Assembly: GCA_014773175.1 (NCBI GenBank)
Contig: VXCM01000270.1
Span: 124,001-188,000, forward strand
Direction: 5' to 3'
DNA length: 64,000 bases
DNA from: Lucifuga dentata
Lineage: Eukaryota; Chordata; Actinopteri; Ophidiiformes; Bythitidae
Position numbers and translations under genes: made by a program. The notes under the pieces were generated by a model. That model did no database searches, was not told where the DNA came from, and was given only the letters and a program-made list of their open reading frames with translations. The number at the start of each line of letters is the position of its first letter. Position 1 is the first letter of the stretch. Positions 35,542-50,585 of this stretch are shown one piece after another.

Positions 35542-38500
35542 GAATAAACAGTCACTATGTGACTAGTTACAGGTGATATCAGCAGTGTTTGGTTACTGTT
35601 GTATTGGAAGTGTTGAGTATGTTGTAGATAATCTAAACTATATGTCACTAAAGTAGTATACAGTATATTGAAAAGACCTCATCATAATCCTACATTTCAG
35701 TTTAATGTGCTTCTCCTACCTGATAACAGCTTTACTGCAGGCCAGCTCGTTGGCCAGGAACCCCAGGATTGAAGCTTTCTGGGCAGGCGTGTGGGCCTGG
35801 AAGGCCTTGGTCTTCAGACTAAGAGCCAGAGGGGCTAGATCTGTGTTGGCACAATGGGCCCCCATGTACATCTGTAGCACCTCAGACACATTATCCCTAT
35901 TGATACCAACATTGGTCAGGTGGTCACCGAGCATGGTCTTAGTCTGAGAGAGGAGAGAGCAAACAGATTGTTGCTTGACTTGCGACTGTAATATACAGTA
36001 TTTAACATTTAGTCACAGTGGTGAAGAAGTGCTCAAATCCTTTACTGATGTAAAAATAGCAATACTATCGTGGAAAAACACAAAGTAGAGGTCCTGCATT
36101 TTTTCTTTCATTTTTTTTTTTTTTTTTTATNTTTTTTTTTTTTTTTTTTACAACAGAGAAGGTACAACAGAGGGATTAGCAATAAAATTAAGTATCAATG
36201 TGAAGAATGACTCTTTGTATTTAAATGTTAATGTTTAATGTAAATTATGTTTCCAAAAGTGCGACATTTCACTCTGAAGTGGATTAAGAGCACTACGTCT
36301 CACGAATTTGAACGAACATATTGTTTGTAGAGTCAACGAAAAATCTGTTTTGTTACTTTCATCCTCTGCCCTTTCATTCAAACAGAAACTTTGTTCACCT
36401 TTTGTCCTGGTGGCAAACCGGGATCACAGACAGCTAGAGAAAGCAGTTTAACCAGAAGATCTTGAACATGACCCATGCTGTCCCCCACATTGAGCAAGCC
36501 CTCCTGTAGCATGCCCAGAGTGGGCACATCCACATTCAAGTCAAGGCCTAAAACCTTTCCAAAGCCCCGCAGGAACTGCATGAGCATCAGGCAGTCTGAC
36601 ACCGCACGTCCTGGTAGGATCAGACCTGGAATCCGGGAGAAGTCTGGAAGAGGCTGGACAGAGGAAAGTGGGTAAAGGTAGGTTGCTGTTTTTGTTGTTG
36701 TTGTTGTTCACATATGTTAAATCCAATATGAAATACAGGAAGGGACTGATAAAATTACCATGTTAAATAAAACATATCGTTATATCACAATTATATCTGT
36801 TGTAAAGACGGGGTATGCTCTCATTTACAGCAATGACTGCTTCCTTTCTTAATGATGCAGTACTGCCATTTAACCACTTGGGGGCACACAATTCCATACA
36901 TAAAAGGTTCATGAGTAAAGCTGCAAATGTGATCATTGTCATATCCTGTGTTTAGGTCATAACAGCAATAACACCATGCAGTGTGTCACAGCAAAATGTG
37001 CATTAAAATAAAACTAAATGACTTTCATTCAGGAAATTCCTGAATGGAGAAAATAACTTTCTGGGATTTAGGGCCTTGCTCATGGGAAATAAAGTAATAT
37101 TTTTTTCTGTTCTTAATGTTACACTCACAGTATTAGCCCAATGAGCTACTTTCTAAACTACCTTATGATCAGACAGACACATGTCTTCATTTGGCTTCTT
37201 CAGTTCCCTTGCTATCTCCAGCTCCAGCCTCCTTTGCTCCAGTTTACGCTCCTTGTTTAGACGCTTCTCATCTCTTTTCTCTTGCCGCAAGCGCTCACGC
37301 TCCTAGAGAGTCCAGAATTCAAGGGAGCATTAGGAAGTGAAGTGTGTGTGTATATGTATTTGAGTGTATATGTGTGCGGAAACAGACAAGATAGTTTATT
37401 TGGCTTCGCAGACCAGTATTAGAATTCAGCCTAATGCTGCTGTGCGTTCAAAGAAAAGTGCTTGAGGGCCAGAATCTTTTGACTTGGTAAGTATGTAGGA
37501 GAAAAATATGAATGAAGAAAAAGAAAGCATAAAAAAGGGAGAAAGCAGGAAAGCATCCAGGGAATGATGACTTGGGCTCTTTTAATGGAGTGTTTGTGTG
37601 TGTGTGTATGTATGTGTGTGTTTGTGCATTTCTTTGTGTGCATTTGGACTACCTCTGCTTTCTTGCGAGCCTCAACAGCCTTCATTAGCATTACATGTTG
37701 TCTCCTCCTCTCCCTCTCCTAGAGTGGCAGAAAACACAAGCACATTAACACACATCCATTGCTCACACAGTCGTCAAGCTTGACTGAATTTAGTATGTAT
37801 TAATGAAAAATTCTGATGCACTAAATTCAGCAGATGCACCATACTTGAACAAACACAATGACACTTCACGTGTGTACACTTTCACATGTATGGTGGAAGC
37901 ATAAGTGAAGAGTACAGTAGTACAATGACAACCAAAAAGCAACACAGAGATGCGATACAAAGTAGATGTGATGACAGGCTCAAAAAAGAGAAGCAGCTAG
38001 AATCGGTGACGGCGCCTCTAAACTAAAGCTGACACAACAAAAGCAACAAAATACTGGTTGCCAGAGGTGTTCTGATGTGCCACGTTGCCATTATAATCAA
38101 AATAATAAATTCTATTACTATGACTCAATCCTGATGGCTTATTTGACACATCAACTTAATAATATTTGTGAGGGCATGACAAGGAAGAATGGGTGGTAAA
38201 GAGTAGCAAACAGCAGCTCCACTTCACTGATGTTGTCAGCTAAAGTATTAGCACAATATTTGACTGCTGAGAGATGAGATACCTATTTTGTTCTGCGGTG
38301 TATGATACAGAGTCGGTTGCAAAAGGGCACAAAAATCACCGATGACTATCAATTTATTTGATCTCTTTAGGTTCCCTGTTTTGTCAGGATATCAGGCTGT
38401 CATTCCCTCTGTAATCCACCAAAATGCACAATTGCCACTATTAGGGCTCGCCAAGGACATTTCCAGCGCACAGTGACTAAAATGGGCTATCTGTGAGGAT

Positions 38501-41500
38501 CATTTTGTCATTGTGATAAACAAAACAGGCTGGATGACAAAAACCTCGCTACACTAGTTCTCTGTCCTTATTGGTTTCATTTGTCTTCAGATTGAAAGCT
38601 TAAAGGAGTAGAGTAACAACATCCACCAAGTTAAAGAAGGACATAAAACCTGTGGCATGTGGATTTTTTTTTTGTTTTTGTTTCCCGATTTATCAAAAAT
38701 ATAGAATATATTTCAGGACATTATTATTAAAGCATGCCACAGTAAATCAAATGCAATACAATGACATGTGAGCATCTTGTCAAGTATCTCTCTTATATTG
38801 TTCTATGAAGGTACAAGAGGTTAATGCAACAATCAGCACAGAGGCCACTGTGGAATAGACCTTTAGATTCAGCTGCGACTGAGTATGAGTGAGAAGGGCA
38901 ACAAGCAGAACAGCCAGGCCAAAAAAAATGCTACATAGAACCAAATTTGTCCCCATGGCGGAACTTATTTTATTGCTGTTCTCATCTCTATCAGCTCTGT
39001 TTTCAACCACCGAAGGCTGTGATGTATCCTCTTCAAGCTAGAGGGGATCTGGCTGGAAGGGACTCCACCATAAAGACAAAATGATTCTCTGTAGCTGTTT
39101 TTATTCTTTGTGCAGAATACAGGAACAGTGAGGACAGAGAGGCTGGATGGGGGGCAGGTTAAAGTCCAGCACTCTGTGGACTGCAGAACAGATGCATGGA
39201 TGGACAGACACAAGCTCAATGTCTGGGCTGGATTGTCAAGCACTCATGGGTAACACAGGCTACTCCAATACAAGAGTCAGACAATGTATGTGATGGATGG
39301 AAACTCCTCGAGTGCACTTTCAGACAGTCAGTGTGGATTGGCTAGCAGTCTTTGCAATGCATTCTGAGTAGAAGGGGAAGGATGGGGAGGGGGGGGACAG
39401 AAGCTGCCTGGCCACCGTGACAGGGTCAGTTGTCCCTCAGGACGAGCAGATGGAGGCAGCATACTGACTCTTTTTCTCTTTTGTTGGTTTTGCTGGAAAG
39501 CCATGCAGAAGAATGTAGTATGACAGCAGCCAGTGCTACACTTAATGCATTGCTATGACAACCATAACACAACCAGTTACACGATGCAGGTGTTAGATGT
39601 ACAAAAATAAACATACCCATACCATATCTAGTCTATGCCTCTCCAACTCCTGGCAGAGAGAGTTGGCAAAATATTATGAAACAGAAGTAATATCCAACAC
39701 CAATAAGCATGGGATTTTATAATAAGAAATAGTGAAGAAGACTATTATTAAATAGAGATTTAGTCATATACAACTTACAAAATTGCAATTCACACGCCTG
39801 CATTTAAAGGCACAGATGCACTCACACAGACATGCGCACACTTGCACACATTCTAAAAATCTTAAGTGAAGTCAGAGGTATGAGGTAAATGTCTTAATGC
39901 AGCAATAACTATTATGTTTAGGAGACGAAGCAGGTTGCGGTAAAAGCCTACCTGGTGTTTCATAATCTCTGCCTGTTGTCTCCTCAGCTCTTTCTCCTTC
40001 AAGACAATAAAGAGAAGATGAGCAAAAAATCAATACACTTTCATAGTGCCAATATCATAAAAATCACTATACTGATAAAATTTCAGCCCATTTCAAAGGG
40101 CTCCAATTTTATTGGCAGCTGCTTCTTAAGTAGAAAAAGCTCCAGGCCCTGATAAAGTGCAATCATTTTGCCTCACTGTCATACGTTACAGCCGCCCTCT
40201 AAAAAAGGATTAAATTCATTCATCAATCTAAACACAGTATGCTACACGACGAAAAAAAGGATTTTAAGAAATGTATTAAAAATTAAAATTTTAGTATCTT
40301 TTTGAAGTCCCTTTTGCAGTGATTACAGCCTCAATACTTCGAGTATGTCGCTTGGGTTTGATGTTTTGGAGATCTTTTCCCCTCTTCTTCTTGATCACCT
40401 CCCTGTCCACATACTTTCTTTGCCATGTGTTCACTTTGGCTGGGCAACAAGCTCGAGAAAGAATGTTGGAGTTCCAAATTTCTTCAATTTAAGAACAGAG
40501 GTCCTCAGAAAATTCCTGTGTTCTCAGGGTTTGATTGTTGCTCTGACATGCACTTTTCTTTTTTTTTTTTCTTTTTTTTTTTTAGTTATGGGGCCTCATA
40601 TAGACAGATATGAGCCTTTCAAAATCAAGACCTATCAAGTGACTGTAACATATCAATATAGGGAAAAAGTGAAGGGGTCTGAATATTTTTTAAATGTATT
40701 AAATTTATATAGTTATTATCATTTTGGGACAAAACAGGTTCTGTGTCCACGTGGCCCTATTTACTTGTATGAGTGTTATACAAACTATTATTTTTCACCC
40801 ATTTCAATGGTTTTTTTTAAAAAACAAACATACCTTTATCCGTTTTTCAGCCTCTAATATTTTGGCATTGGCAGCTTCTTCCTTCCTTTTCCGTTTTGCC
40901 TGCAAATAAAGCTTGAGGTCAGACTCGCAGAGACAGATGTTTATCAGTCCCCTTGTCTTGGGTTAGGGCTTCACTGCACTTGAACTGACTGTTTGCAGTT
41001 TTCTGGTTAAAGGGAAGATTTCATGCTCTTGAATGCCAGTCAAATTTGTTAAACACAGAAAATGAATAATGTATCTCTTTAACATGTAATTGTGAAAATG
41101 CTGAAGCCTCCTGTTAAGAGTGGCTTGCCACCCGTGTCAACTCAAAATTGATTTAGTCCTGCTAAAACACTTTGAAGCTCCTACAGTATAATTGTGTGTG
41201 GGCGTGCGTGCGTGTGTATGTGTGTGTACATGTTTGAGTGAAACTTTGTACATGCGTTAGTGTGTTGAAAACAGCACCCTTTTTTTTCTCGACCCACTTA
41301 TGCTAAACTGTTACTGTTGTCTGATGAAAAAAAGACTTTTCTGTCCAATTTAAATAAGGTCTGAAGAGGCAGCGACAGCCATTTTAATATTCAACAGCCG
41401 TCAACCAAGACCAATTTAGCATTAGTTCCATGTGGAATTATGCCTAAAAAGACGCAGCTCCCTCCAATGCTTGCTGCTGTTCAGTAATGGGCTTTAGGAA

Positions 41501-41651
41501 GATTAAAACACTATAGACTGAGAGGCTGCAGCTATCCAGGAATGTTCTGCTTAATCAGAGGTGTTGTTGGATCAGATTCTGTACCTCCAAAATTTGCTGT
41601 GCCCTGAGCTCCTTCTCCATCCGAATCTGCTGAATACGCTTGATCTTTTCC

Positions 41652-41682
<31 letters not shown>

Positions 41683-44600
41683 GAAAAAAGAAAAAAACAT
41701 CATAATCTCTTAATATTTCAGACTTTGGAAAACATCCTTAGATAAGATCGCCTTCCAATCACTCCATTCCGGTTGAGGTGGGCAAAGACACACAATACAT
41801 TTAGTGCTTGCAGTAATGACGGTAATTGCAAAACAAGCTTTAAAGCATCACAAAATAACTATTCAGCATTTCCTGTGGTGCATACAGACTGTGTGTGTCA
41901 GGACACTGAGATAAGGAGGGAGGAAAGAAAAGGATTTGTCAGCACACATTTAAAGGAGACCCACCTGCTGCTTGAGAATCTTGATCTGCTCTTTCTGCTT
42001 CCTTCGCTCCTCTGCTGCCATGATAGCTACAAGAATCAAGTCAGGTTTGTATTAGTATGCAAAAAAGCTGGTCAAAATAATTATAACTGGGGGTATAATA
42101 TGTGAAACCTGTATGTTCAAATAGCAGAAGCAACACAGACCATCTTTTGGCATTAAAGTGATGAAAATTAATACATAGAGTCCAAATATCCATACATACT
42201 TAAGGTGCAGAAACCCCAGCAGTGGCCCTCAGGTGCCCTACGGCTTTTTACACTATACCCAACTACACCAAAGTGGTTTAAAGTAATAAAATGACAAATA
42301 TTGCCATGCTTACAGCCTCATACTCTTGTTAACAATGCTTACAAAAATTGCCTTTACCTTGCTGTTTGCGAGCTTCTTTGGCTGCACGAGCTAGTGCCTG
42401 CTTTTCCAGTTTCCTCATCAGTTTCATCTGAGCAGCCTGTCTGGCTATTTCTGCATGTAAAGAAGGAAAGGTATTGAGGGAGAAATTTCAGAGAAACACT
42501 AGAATGCTGCTGTCTCCTGACCTGAGTGAAACAACTCTTTAGCTTTTGCAAAATGTAGATAAGGTATAGCTTGACCGTTTGCTCTCTACAATCAGACAAA
42601 TGTTTTTGATTAACAGCATGCACATCTAGAGCATTTCAGGACTTCCTTTGCTAACCTTGGGCCTCGAGTTTACGCAGTAGTTTGACCTCACTAGGACTGG
42701 GGCCCTCTGGTACCAGCGGATCGCCCACATTTGGGGGCCGTCCTTTCCTCCGTCTGGATCCTTTGGCACTTTCACCCCCCATTTGGCGATCTGAATTCGG
42801 AGGACGACCCCTCCGACCTTCCATTGCCATAATACGAGGAATTACCTCCTCTTCCTTCAACAGGCTCCAATGTAAACCCTAGACAGGGAAAAGGGTAGAG
42901 ATAGAGAGAATGGGAGGAACAGGGTAACAGTGAATGACTTGTTGTCATAGAGGACTGTACTGTACTGTATGACTAAAGCATAATTAATTTGTACAGCTAG
43001 ACTCTGATCTGGATGGATTCAACAGAGGTTAAAATAAGATATGGAGATTCTTCTGTCCCATTGTTTTGATCATTAGCATTTTTGCTACTATGCACTAAGA
43101 AAAACTTAATAAACAGATGGAATGAGCATAAATAACATCAAGTTTTTTTTGGGTTTTATTCATCTATTTTCTAGCCCCTCAGAACTGTCTGTATATATAC
43201 TGTATGTTCTAGTTTGTTTTTTTTTTTCTATGCTGATTCAAATCTTTCATAACATTCACATCTCTACTTAATCTTTTGTATCACAGACACATAAGACGTC
43301 ATACAATACATGATTGGTCACCTGTGGAAGTAATATCAGCTGATTATTACATTTCTCAATGCGCAGTGAGAGAGTTATGAACTACAACTACTTAGGTATT
43401 TGGCTGATTCCTATCCATGCCCTGACAGTGACTGCTGCATGAAGCTTTTTCTGCTCCTAGATGAAAAGATGAACAGGGATCAGGAGAGAGAGAGAGAGAG
43501 AGAGAGAGATGAAAGGAAGTCACCTGGGGTCCTTCTCTGGCTTCATAGAAGTCACCAACCCTTATCTTTGCACTGAAGCTAAAATTATCACGCGTGATTC
43601 CACTTATTCCATTTCTGGATAGATACTACAGAAGAGAAAATAATAATGGCGTTGGTAAAATGTTTAAGCAGAAAAAATGCGAAATTAGCGACATTGAAAA
43701 GCAACTGAGAGGCACTAGACTGGAGGAAGGCTAAGGTTACAGTGTGCATCTTTGCAGTACTACTAATCATTATAAAAGCCAGGGACAAAAAAGTGCAAAA
43801 GCTCTCAGGAGAGAAAAACGGTTCTGACCTTGGGGTGCACAATTCAGGCCCTTTCTTATTTATCTGTATCTATGCTAGGCTTTTTACTGCCTACTTGACT
43901 GGCGTGCAGTGAATGAATGTTACTGAGTAGACAGTTTTTCTATTTGGGCTACCACAGGCAAATGCAGTTATGACAATTGGAGCAGTTTCAGTTTTAGATG
44001 AAGACAACTAGAAATGGTAATATGATTAAAAATAATAATAATAATAAGGCCAAATCTGTGCATCCCAACACTAACCATTAATCTTTTGGGGGGGAAAACA
44101 GAAAAGAGGGAAAACAGTAGCACAAGAAGTGAATCTACGTGTATCATCTCTCACTATTAGGGTCACAGAAAGCGGTGTGGGGGTGGGGATAGAGTGCAGC
44201 TGGAGTGATACTGTAGCTAACAATAAAACAAGCCATGATGCACAAGCATTTGTTTGAGCAAAGTAGACGGACAGTGTGCTGTAATTATTATCAGAAACAT
44301 CCTCCCATAATAAATCCTAAACCATGCTGCCCACAGTGACGTAGTTTGTGGTTCTGTCTTCCCACTAATCCCTGTTACAAACTACTCATCTGCTTTGCCT
44401 CAAAACATCTGCTTTTGCATCATGGCTGTTGACAGTCCTGTGGTGCTGCTTGGCCATGATACCTTCATCACATCTGGGTACTGCCTTAGTTTCTTGCCAC
44501 ATGGGGCGTAGTAGGCCACCTCACCCTGCGGCCGCCCAGCCACTGTTTTGATTCTTGTTTCTCTTCNAAAAAAAAAAAAAAAAGTGTATATAACATGTTT

Positions 44601-47600
44601 GAGGCAATGTACAGATATGAGCGCATGTGTGTCTGTGTGCGTGCACCCCTGCCTTCTCAGAACACACTGGCACTGCAGGGATAGCGTCAAAATCCTCAAC
44701 ACAATTTCAAGTGAGGCACTTTACAAGCCAGAGCCTTATTTCTCTCAGTCTCTTGTACGTACCCCAACTCCAGAGGTATCATCAACTCCTTCTCATCCAT
44801 CACCCTCTTCCTCTTCCCTAAGCCTGTAGAGACAGAGTTCAGCCATCAGTTTGACAGCACAACATATCACTCAAAACCTCACACATACAGTAACTGCACT
44901 CAAAGCTCAAGAACTTAATCATAGCAGGCAAGTGACCACCAACACCCATGTAGCAGGCAGACCTAGAGACAGACATACAGTATGTGCACAGAAACAGGTT
45001 GCTGTTCTCTCATTGCATCCTATGGCTGCTGACTTATATTTTGCCACTTAACGAACCGTATTTACCAGCACCATGTGACCACAGAAGATGAATACCATAG
45101 TATTCTGTGGCCAGCTACAATCAAAGAATGAAATTGAAATGTCAAAACTGAGACAATACAATGAATGTAAGCTTACATGAGTTTACATTACATGGTACTG
45201 GCTGGTAAGCAATGCCTATTTAAGAAAAGCAGAATAGAAAAAAGAAAAAAACAACAAACACCAGTGAAGGGAAAGACTACAATGTCTCCTCGGAATATCT
45301 GAAATTGTGTCCTCTTTTTTCTGATCTGGGTAATCTCACTGCACTAAAGAAAGGCATAAATTAACTTCCTGTTGCTGTGCCAAACAAACCATCAGGGCTT
45401 TTAGACCCTCAGACATGTCAGGGCAACCAACTGACTTCCTAAAATAAAATCCCCTCTGCACAGTCACCTGTGGTTATTCTGGTATTCATAAGTAGAGACA
45501 AATTTTTAAGAAACAATATGTTGTCATTTTGTTTGTCTTCTATGCCTGTGCATGCAGGTGGAAATTCTGTCCTGCTGCAAGTTACAATCAAATATTAAAA
45601 GGGTAAATAACACAGCATGAGCTCCTATTAAAACATCCTGTGTTCCTCATTCTTACCTTTTCATCACAGGGAAACACTTACTTTGCTTGTCTATCTGATT
45701 AAACACAATTAGCCATTAAACATATTACCTAATGGACTGGCTAGGCTGTAGGAAGAGGAGCAAGGAGAGCTGTGATAGGCCAAGGCACTGGAGCTGGTGA
45801 CAATGGTGGGAGTCTTGATGACCTGTAGGTTGAGTGGGGAGCAGCTGGTGGCTGTGTGATTGGTTGAGGTGTTCAGTAGTTCTGGGCCTTTGGTTAGCCT
45901 GAGGGGAGCAATCTCCTTCTTCGATGACAATCCTGATGGCAGCGCTTTTAAATCCTTCACCTTCTTCCCAGAGATGTCACTGTCTGAGTTGCTGTCAGAC
46001 TCTGAAATGAGAAATCAGGACATTTATTGATTCGTGAGTAAGTAAATGATTATTGCTGGACTCTATTGTATACATTTTAGATAACATTCTTAAATGATTC
46101 CTTTTTTTTTTTTTTTAGGATTAATGCTTATCTCATAAAAATGTGTACTTTTACCAACCTGACAGACTATCATCTGAGTCTTCTTCATCCTCCTCCTCCT
46201 CAAGGTCATCGTCTTCATCATCGTCATCATCCCCCGAGTCATCAGATTCTTTGTTGGCAGGGAGACCAGCTGTGGGGTTGCAAGTCCCAGGGATCCCAAC
46301 CCCAGGAACTCCAACCCCAGGGATACTAACTCCAGGAATCCCTATTCCGGACTCCCCTCCACGAAACAAATCTACTAGAGACTGTACCAGATGATTCTGA
46401 GAGAAGCCCTTCCAGGCAGCTAAAGGGTCTGCTTGTCCCTGTCCTTGTGCCAGTCCTGGCGTTTGTCCTTTGACCTTGGGGGTCTTGTTCTTTCTGAATC
46501 CATGGCCTGTGGTGGCATGGGGTGAGGTAGTGGGGGGCCGCGACTGAGGCCCAGCCTGGGTAGCTGCTTGGGTCCTACTGGCCCCTGTGCTCAGATTGAC
46601 AGGCATTGACCCAGCATCAGAGTCGCACTGAGGGGACTTGCCTTGAGAGGCAGAGTCTTTGCGAGGTTTGGTGATGAGGGCCAGAGGTGCGTCCTGAGTG
46701 GTGCTTTGGATGACTCCATTGGGGTGATGGGGTTCGGGAAGCCCCAGCAGAGCGTTAGAGAGGAAGAGGTTAGAATGATTGTTCTGGGGTGCAGGAGGTG
46801 GAGCAGGTGGCAACGGAGATGAAGACAGAGAAGTCCTCTTGGGGGACTTGTTTGGCCCCTGCTGTTGCTTCTTTAAATCTGCTGAGAACGTCTGCCCTTG
46901 GGACATGAGGGTCTGGGAAAAAAAGGCGGAACAGAGAGGGAGAGAGAAAAAGGAGAGGCAGTGAGTCAGTGGAGGGAGGGAGAGGGAAAGGTTAGGGGAA
47001 AAAATGAGAAAAGAAATGGGACAAAGTGGAGTTGCTCTCGCTGTCAGTTCGCATCACTGCTGATTGTTTGAGCAGGTGACAAAACTACAATGCCTAACAC
47101 TGGTACAGTTAACTGTGTCTAAGTCCCTTTCTAAGAAACAATAAGAACAGAAATGCTATAACCAAAGGCATTGCACAGGGCAAGTTCACAAAAAAAGAGA
47201 CACCGAGTATATCTCTGAAATTACAATTACTTGTCTGCACGTTTGGAAAGCTCCATCGTCATAACCGTCATGCAGTTGGGGATGTTTGCTGTTCTACACA
47301 GGATGACAAGTTTGGTTCAATCTGTGTTTAAGCAAAGGCAGGTTAGGCTTTGACGTGCACTTTCAACTAGATGTGATATGAAGTGAAACAAATCAATTTC
47401 ACAGACCATGAAATACAGTAACTGTGCTCAAACCACAGGGGGAATTTGGCACACTGGAAACTTTTCTCTACTGGTAAAATAGAAAAAGGGAAATAGATTT
47501 TCACAGAGAAAGCTGATCTCAATGGGTTTAGCTTATTGATTATTACACTGTCATTCATATTTCATCTGAGGAGCCTCCCTCCCTTTTTGTAGTAAAAAGA

Positions 47601-50546
47601 AAAGAAAAATGTCAATATCTTTTATATAATTTTATCTGAATTGCAAAAACTTAAATAATAGTATGTGTGCAAAGCCAGTTTTTGCTTTACATAGAAGAAG
47701 CTCAAAGCATCAACCTTATAATTTACAGACCAATCACTGCAAAGCAGTTATTCCCTCTCAAACGTCTACCAAATATTATTGTCACTATTACTGTAATATA
47801 CAGTACAATACAAATGCAATATATAGAAATACATTATAAAAATACCTAAGTAATAATATATAGAAAGACGTCCAGGCTTCATGGTTAGAAGACAACAGGA
47901 TGAACAGGTTAATCCACAGAAGAGTGAAATATTTTGATCAATTCAACTGTTTTTTAAGTAGGAGAGGAAATTAAATGGTTCCAGTGTGCTTTAGTATTTC
48001 TTCAATTATAGTCATTAAATACAGAAGATAAGCTGGTTTAAAAACCCTTTCCTGTCCCAGGGGTTGCACAGGAAGCAAAACTGCCATTCCAAATTTAAAA
48101 ATAGAAAGACTTCTTGGTAATAATTTAGCTGTGTGTCTAAATGTCTTAGATATGTAGTTGTTTTTCTGCATCCAATCCCACTGCCCTAAAAGTTGACTCA
48201 AATAAGTGCTGCCTCCTCATTCAACAAAAATAAACAAAGATTTTCTCTTAAGTTCCAGTTGTAAGAGTTTGCTCAAGGCTGTTGTATAATCTCAAACAGG
48301 CCCGCTGAAACATGTTTCCTCTGAAAGAAAATACCCTCTTGTGAATGAGAAACTGCAGTACACGATGTTATGATTTCATTTTTCAGTTGACTGTGCAGCT
48401 CTATTACCAGCTTCACCAGCATCGGTTCTGCAGTTGACAATGTGCTGCTTGGATATTGTGTTATGTTAAATGCAGATTATGGTGTAAAGGACTGATGAAG
48501 AAAATGGGATGGATATAACTACACAATCAACCCCACTGGATGAATTCATTGCTGGCATTTCAAACTTTGTAGAGGTACTATTTTTTGACAAATGTCACAT
48601 CAACATAATATGTATACTTGTGTACTTATGTGTGGGAACATTGTAAAAAAAAAATAAAATTATAAGCTGTCATTTCACAATGAAAAAATAGATTTTGGCT
48701 ATAACTGTTGGCTTACCTGTTTCATCCTGAACTCATTAATCTGCGCAAGTGAAGTTTCCAACAGTTTCCTCTTGCTGGCTTTGACAGCGCCAGGAGCAGC
48801 ATGCCGCAGTGTCTTCAGGGAAGATTTCTTGGAGCTTGTTACATGTGAGGTCAAACCAAATGGTTTGGGGGAGGTAGACAGAGGGAAAGTTGAGCGGGGT
48901 GGAGAGGGGACGGAGAGGGGCTTTGGGGAGGAGCAGAGGGACAGGGGCAGATGCTGGGGAGAGGAGGAGGGCAGGAGCTTGGGAGGTTTGGGAGAGACAG
49001 TGTTGGAGATTGCTTTTGGGGATGTGGTGAGGACTATGGGGGAAGAAGATGGTGAAGTTTCCCTGCGGGGCTGCGTAAGGAGTGCCAGGGGCTTTGAGCT
49101 GGCAGCCAGGCCAGTGGACTGGATCACACTGAAGTGTTGTTTTAGCCCCTCAGTTCTGGACCTAGCCATGGGTGAAGTTTGGGACAGGGTAGGTGGGGAG
49201 ACAGAGCAGGGTAAGGGCACGAGGGTTGGGGGGATGGAGGTGAACTTTTGGGGCTGAGAGTCTTTCTTGTCTAGGGGCTCTGCCATGGGGACCCCAAAGT
49301 GTGGTCTTTCTGTCTTTGCAGTTCCAGTGCTTGGTGTCACAACCTGGGAAGAAAAGGAAATTTTAAAAAATGTTAGCACAAAGTATTTCCTCAGGATAAT
49401 TTGTATTAATAAAGCTTTACTCTCCATAGATTTCAGTTTTTTGCAACAAACACAAAACTTGCTATGTTAGCCTTGACACAGACCTTTGTCTTTTTCTTTG
49501 TCCGCTTCTCAGAGTCTGACAATTCACTCTGTTTGTCCTCATCCTCGTCGTCTTCATCCTCGTCGTCATCATCTTCATCATCCTCTGCAAGGTCTTCCAG
49601 ATCACTGCTGAGCGACCCATCGCTTGAGCTATCTGAGGATGTGCCTGATTCACTGTTGCTCACCCCAGAAGCATCTACTGGCTTCTTACGAGGTTTCTGT
49701 GTTGAGAAGAAAAACACAAAGGCTCAAGCTTTACTGTCCAATATCTAACGTCACTTGTGCAAATGCTTCTTATTTCCAAAGTGAACAGTAAACTAAAGCC
49801 CAGTACTGACCTTATCTTTAGGTTTCTGGGGTGGTTTTTCCACCGTTTTTGCAGGGGTGTCCTGAGGGCTGCTAGGATGATTATTAGAAGGGTCTGAATT
49901 TTTGGTTGCCTTGGTTGATGTCTGAACAGGGGTCGGACTTGCAGAATAGCTACCTGCCTGTGTGGTGGGTGGAGAGACCCCACTGCCATTTACTGCCCCA
50001 TTCACACCTGGAAACACACAGGAGAACTACTGTACTGCTAATCGGCTCCATCTCTTCTGAAAACTTTGCTGTGGACGCTAATGAAATATCTGTAGAATGG
50101 AGTAAGGCTAATAAAAATATTGATTTATACATGTATCTCATCAAACATGCTGGCTGCGTAAGGCACAAGCCCAACATGAGTGGTTTACATAATAAAAGAT
50201 AAATTAAAAGATACTGCAAAAATTAAGAGTGCAAGAAAAAGAGATTAGGAAAATGAGGGAAAGAGAGGGAGAGAGGTTGACAGAATCGCTAACTGAGGAA
50301 TGAAAGTCATTAAATTCATCTCAAAAGGAAGAAATCTCATCATGAGACAAAGTTGATTTATGATGCAGAAGAAGAACGGCAACTATAAATGAAAGAAATG
50401 GAAGATAGCGGGAAAAGAGAGATAGCAGAAGAGGAGAGACAGAGAGAGTCTGGCAAGTTTATTTCCAGGGCAAAGTTCTACTACATTATACAAAAGTAAT
50501 TAATTAATCTACATACTTCAAAGAGCCAGAGCATCGCCAACGCCAT

Positions 50547-50585
<39 letters not shown>

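Noticed and set aside
40345..40857. 170-codon + strand frame
   Set aside because: Mostly dispersed repeat plus poly-T; no domain, and it overlaps a BAZ2B exon on the other strand.
48772..49257. 161-codon + strand frame
   Set aside because: Antisense shadow of the Ser/Pro-rich BAZ2B exon 48717-49343.
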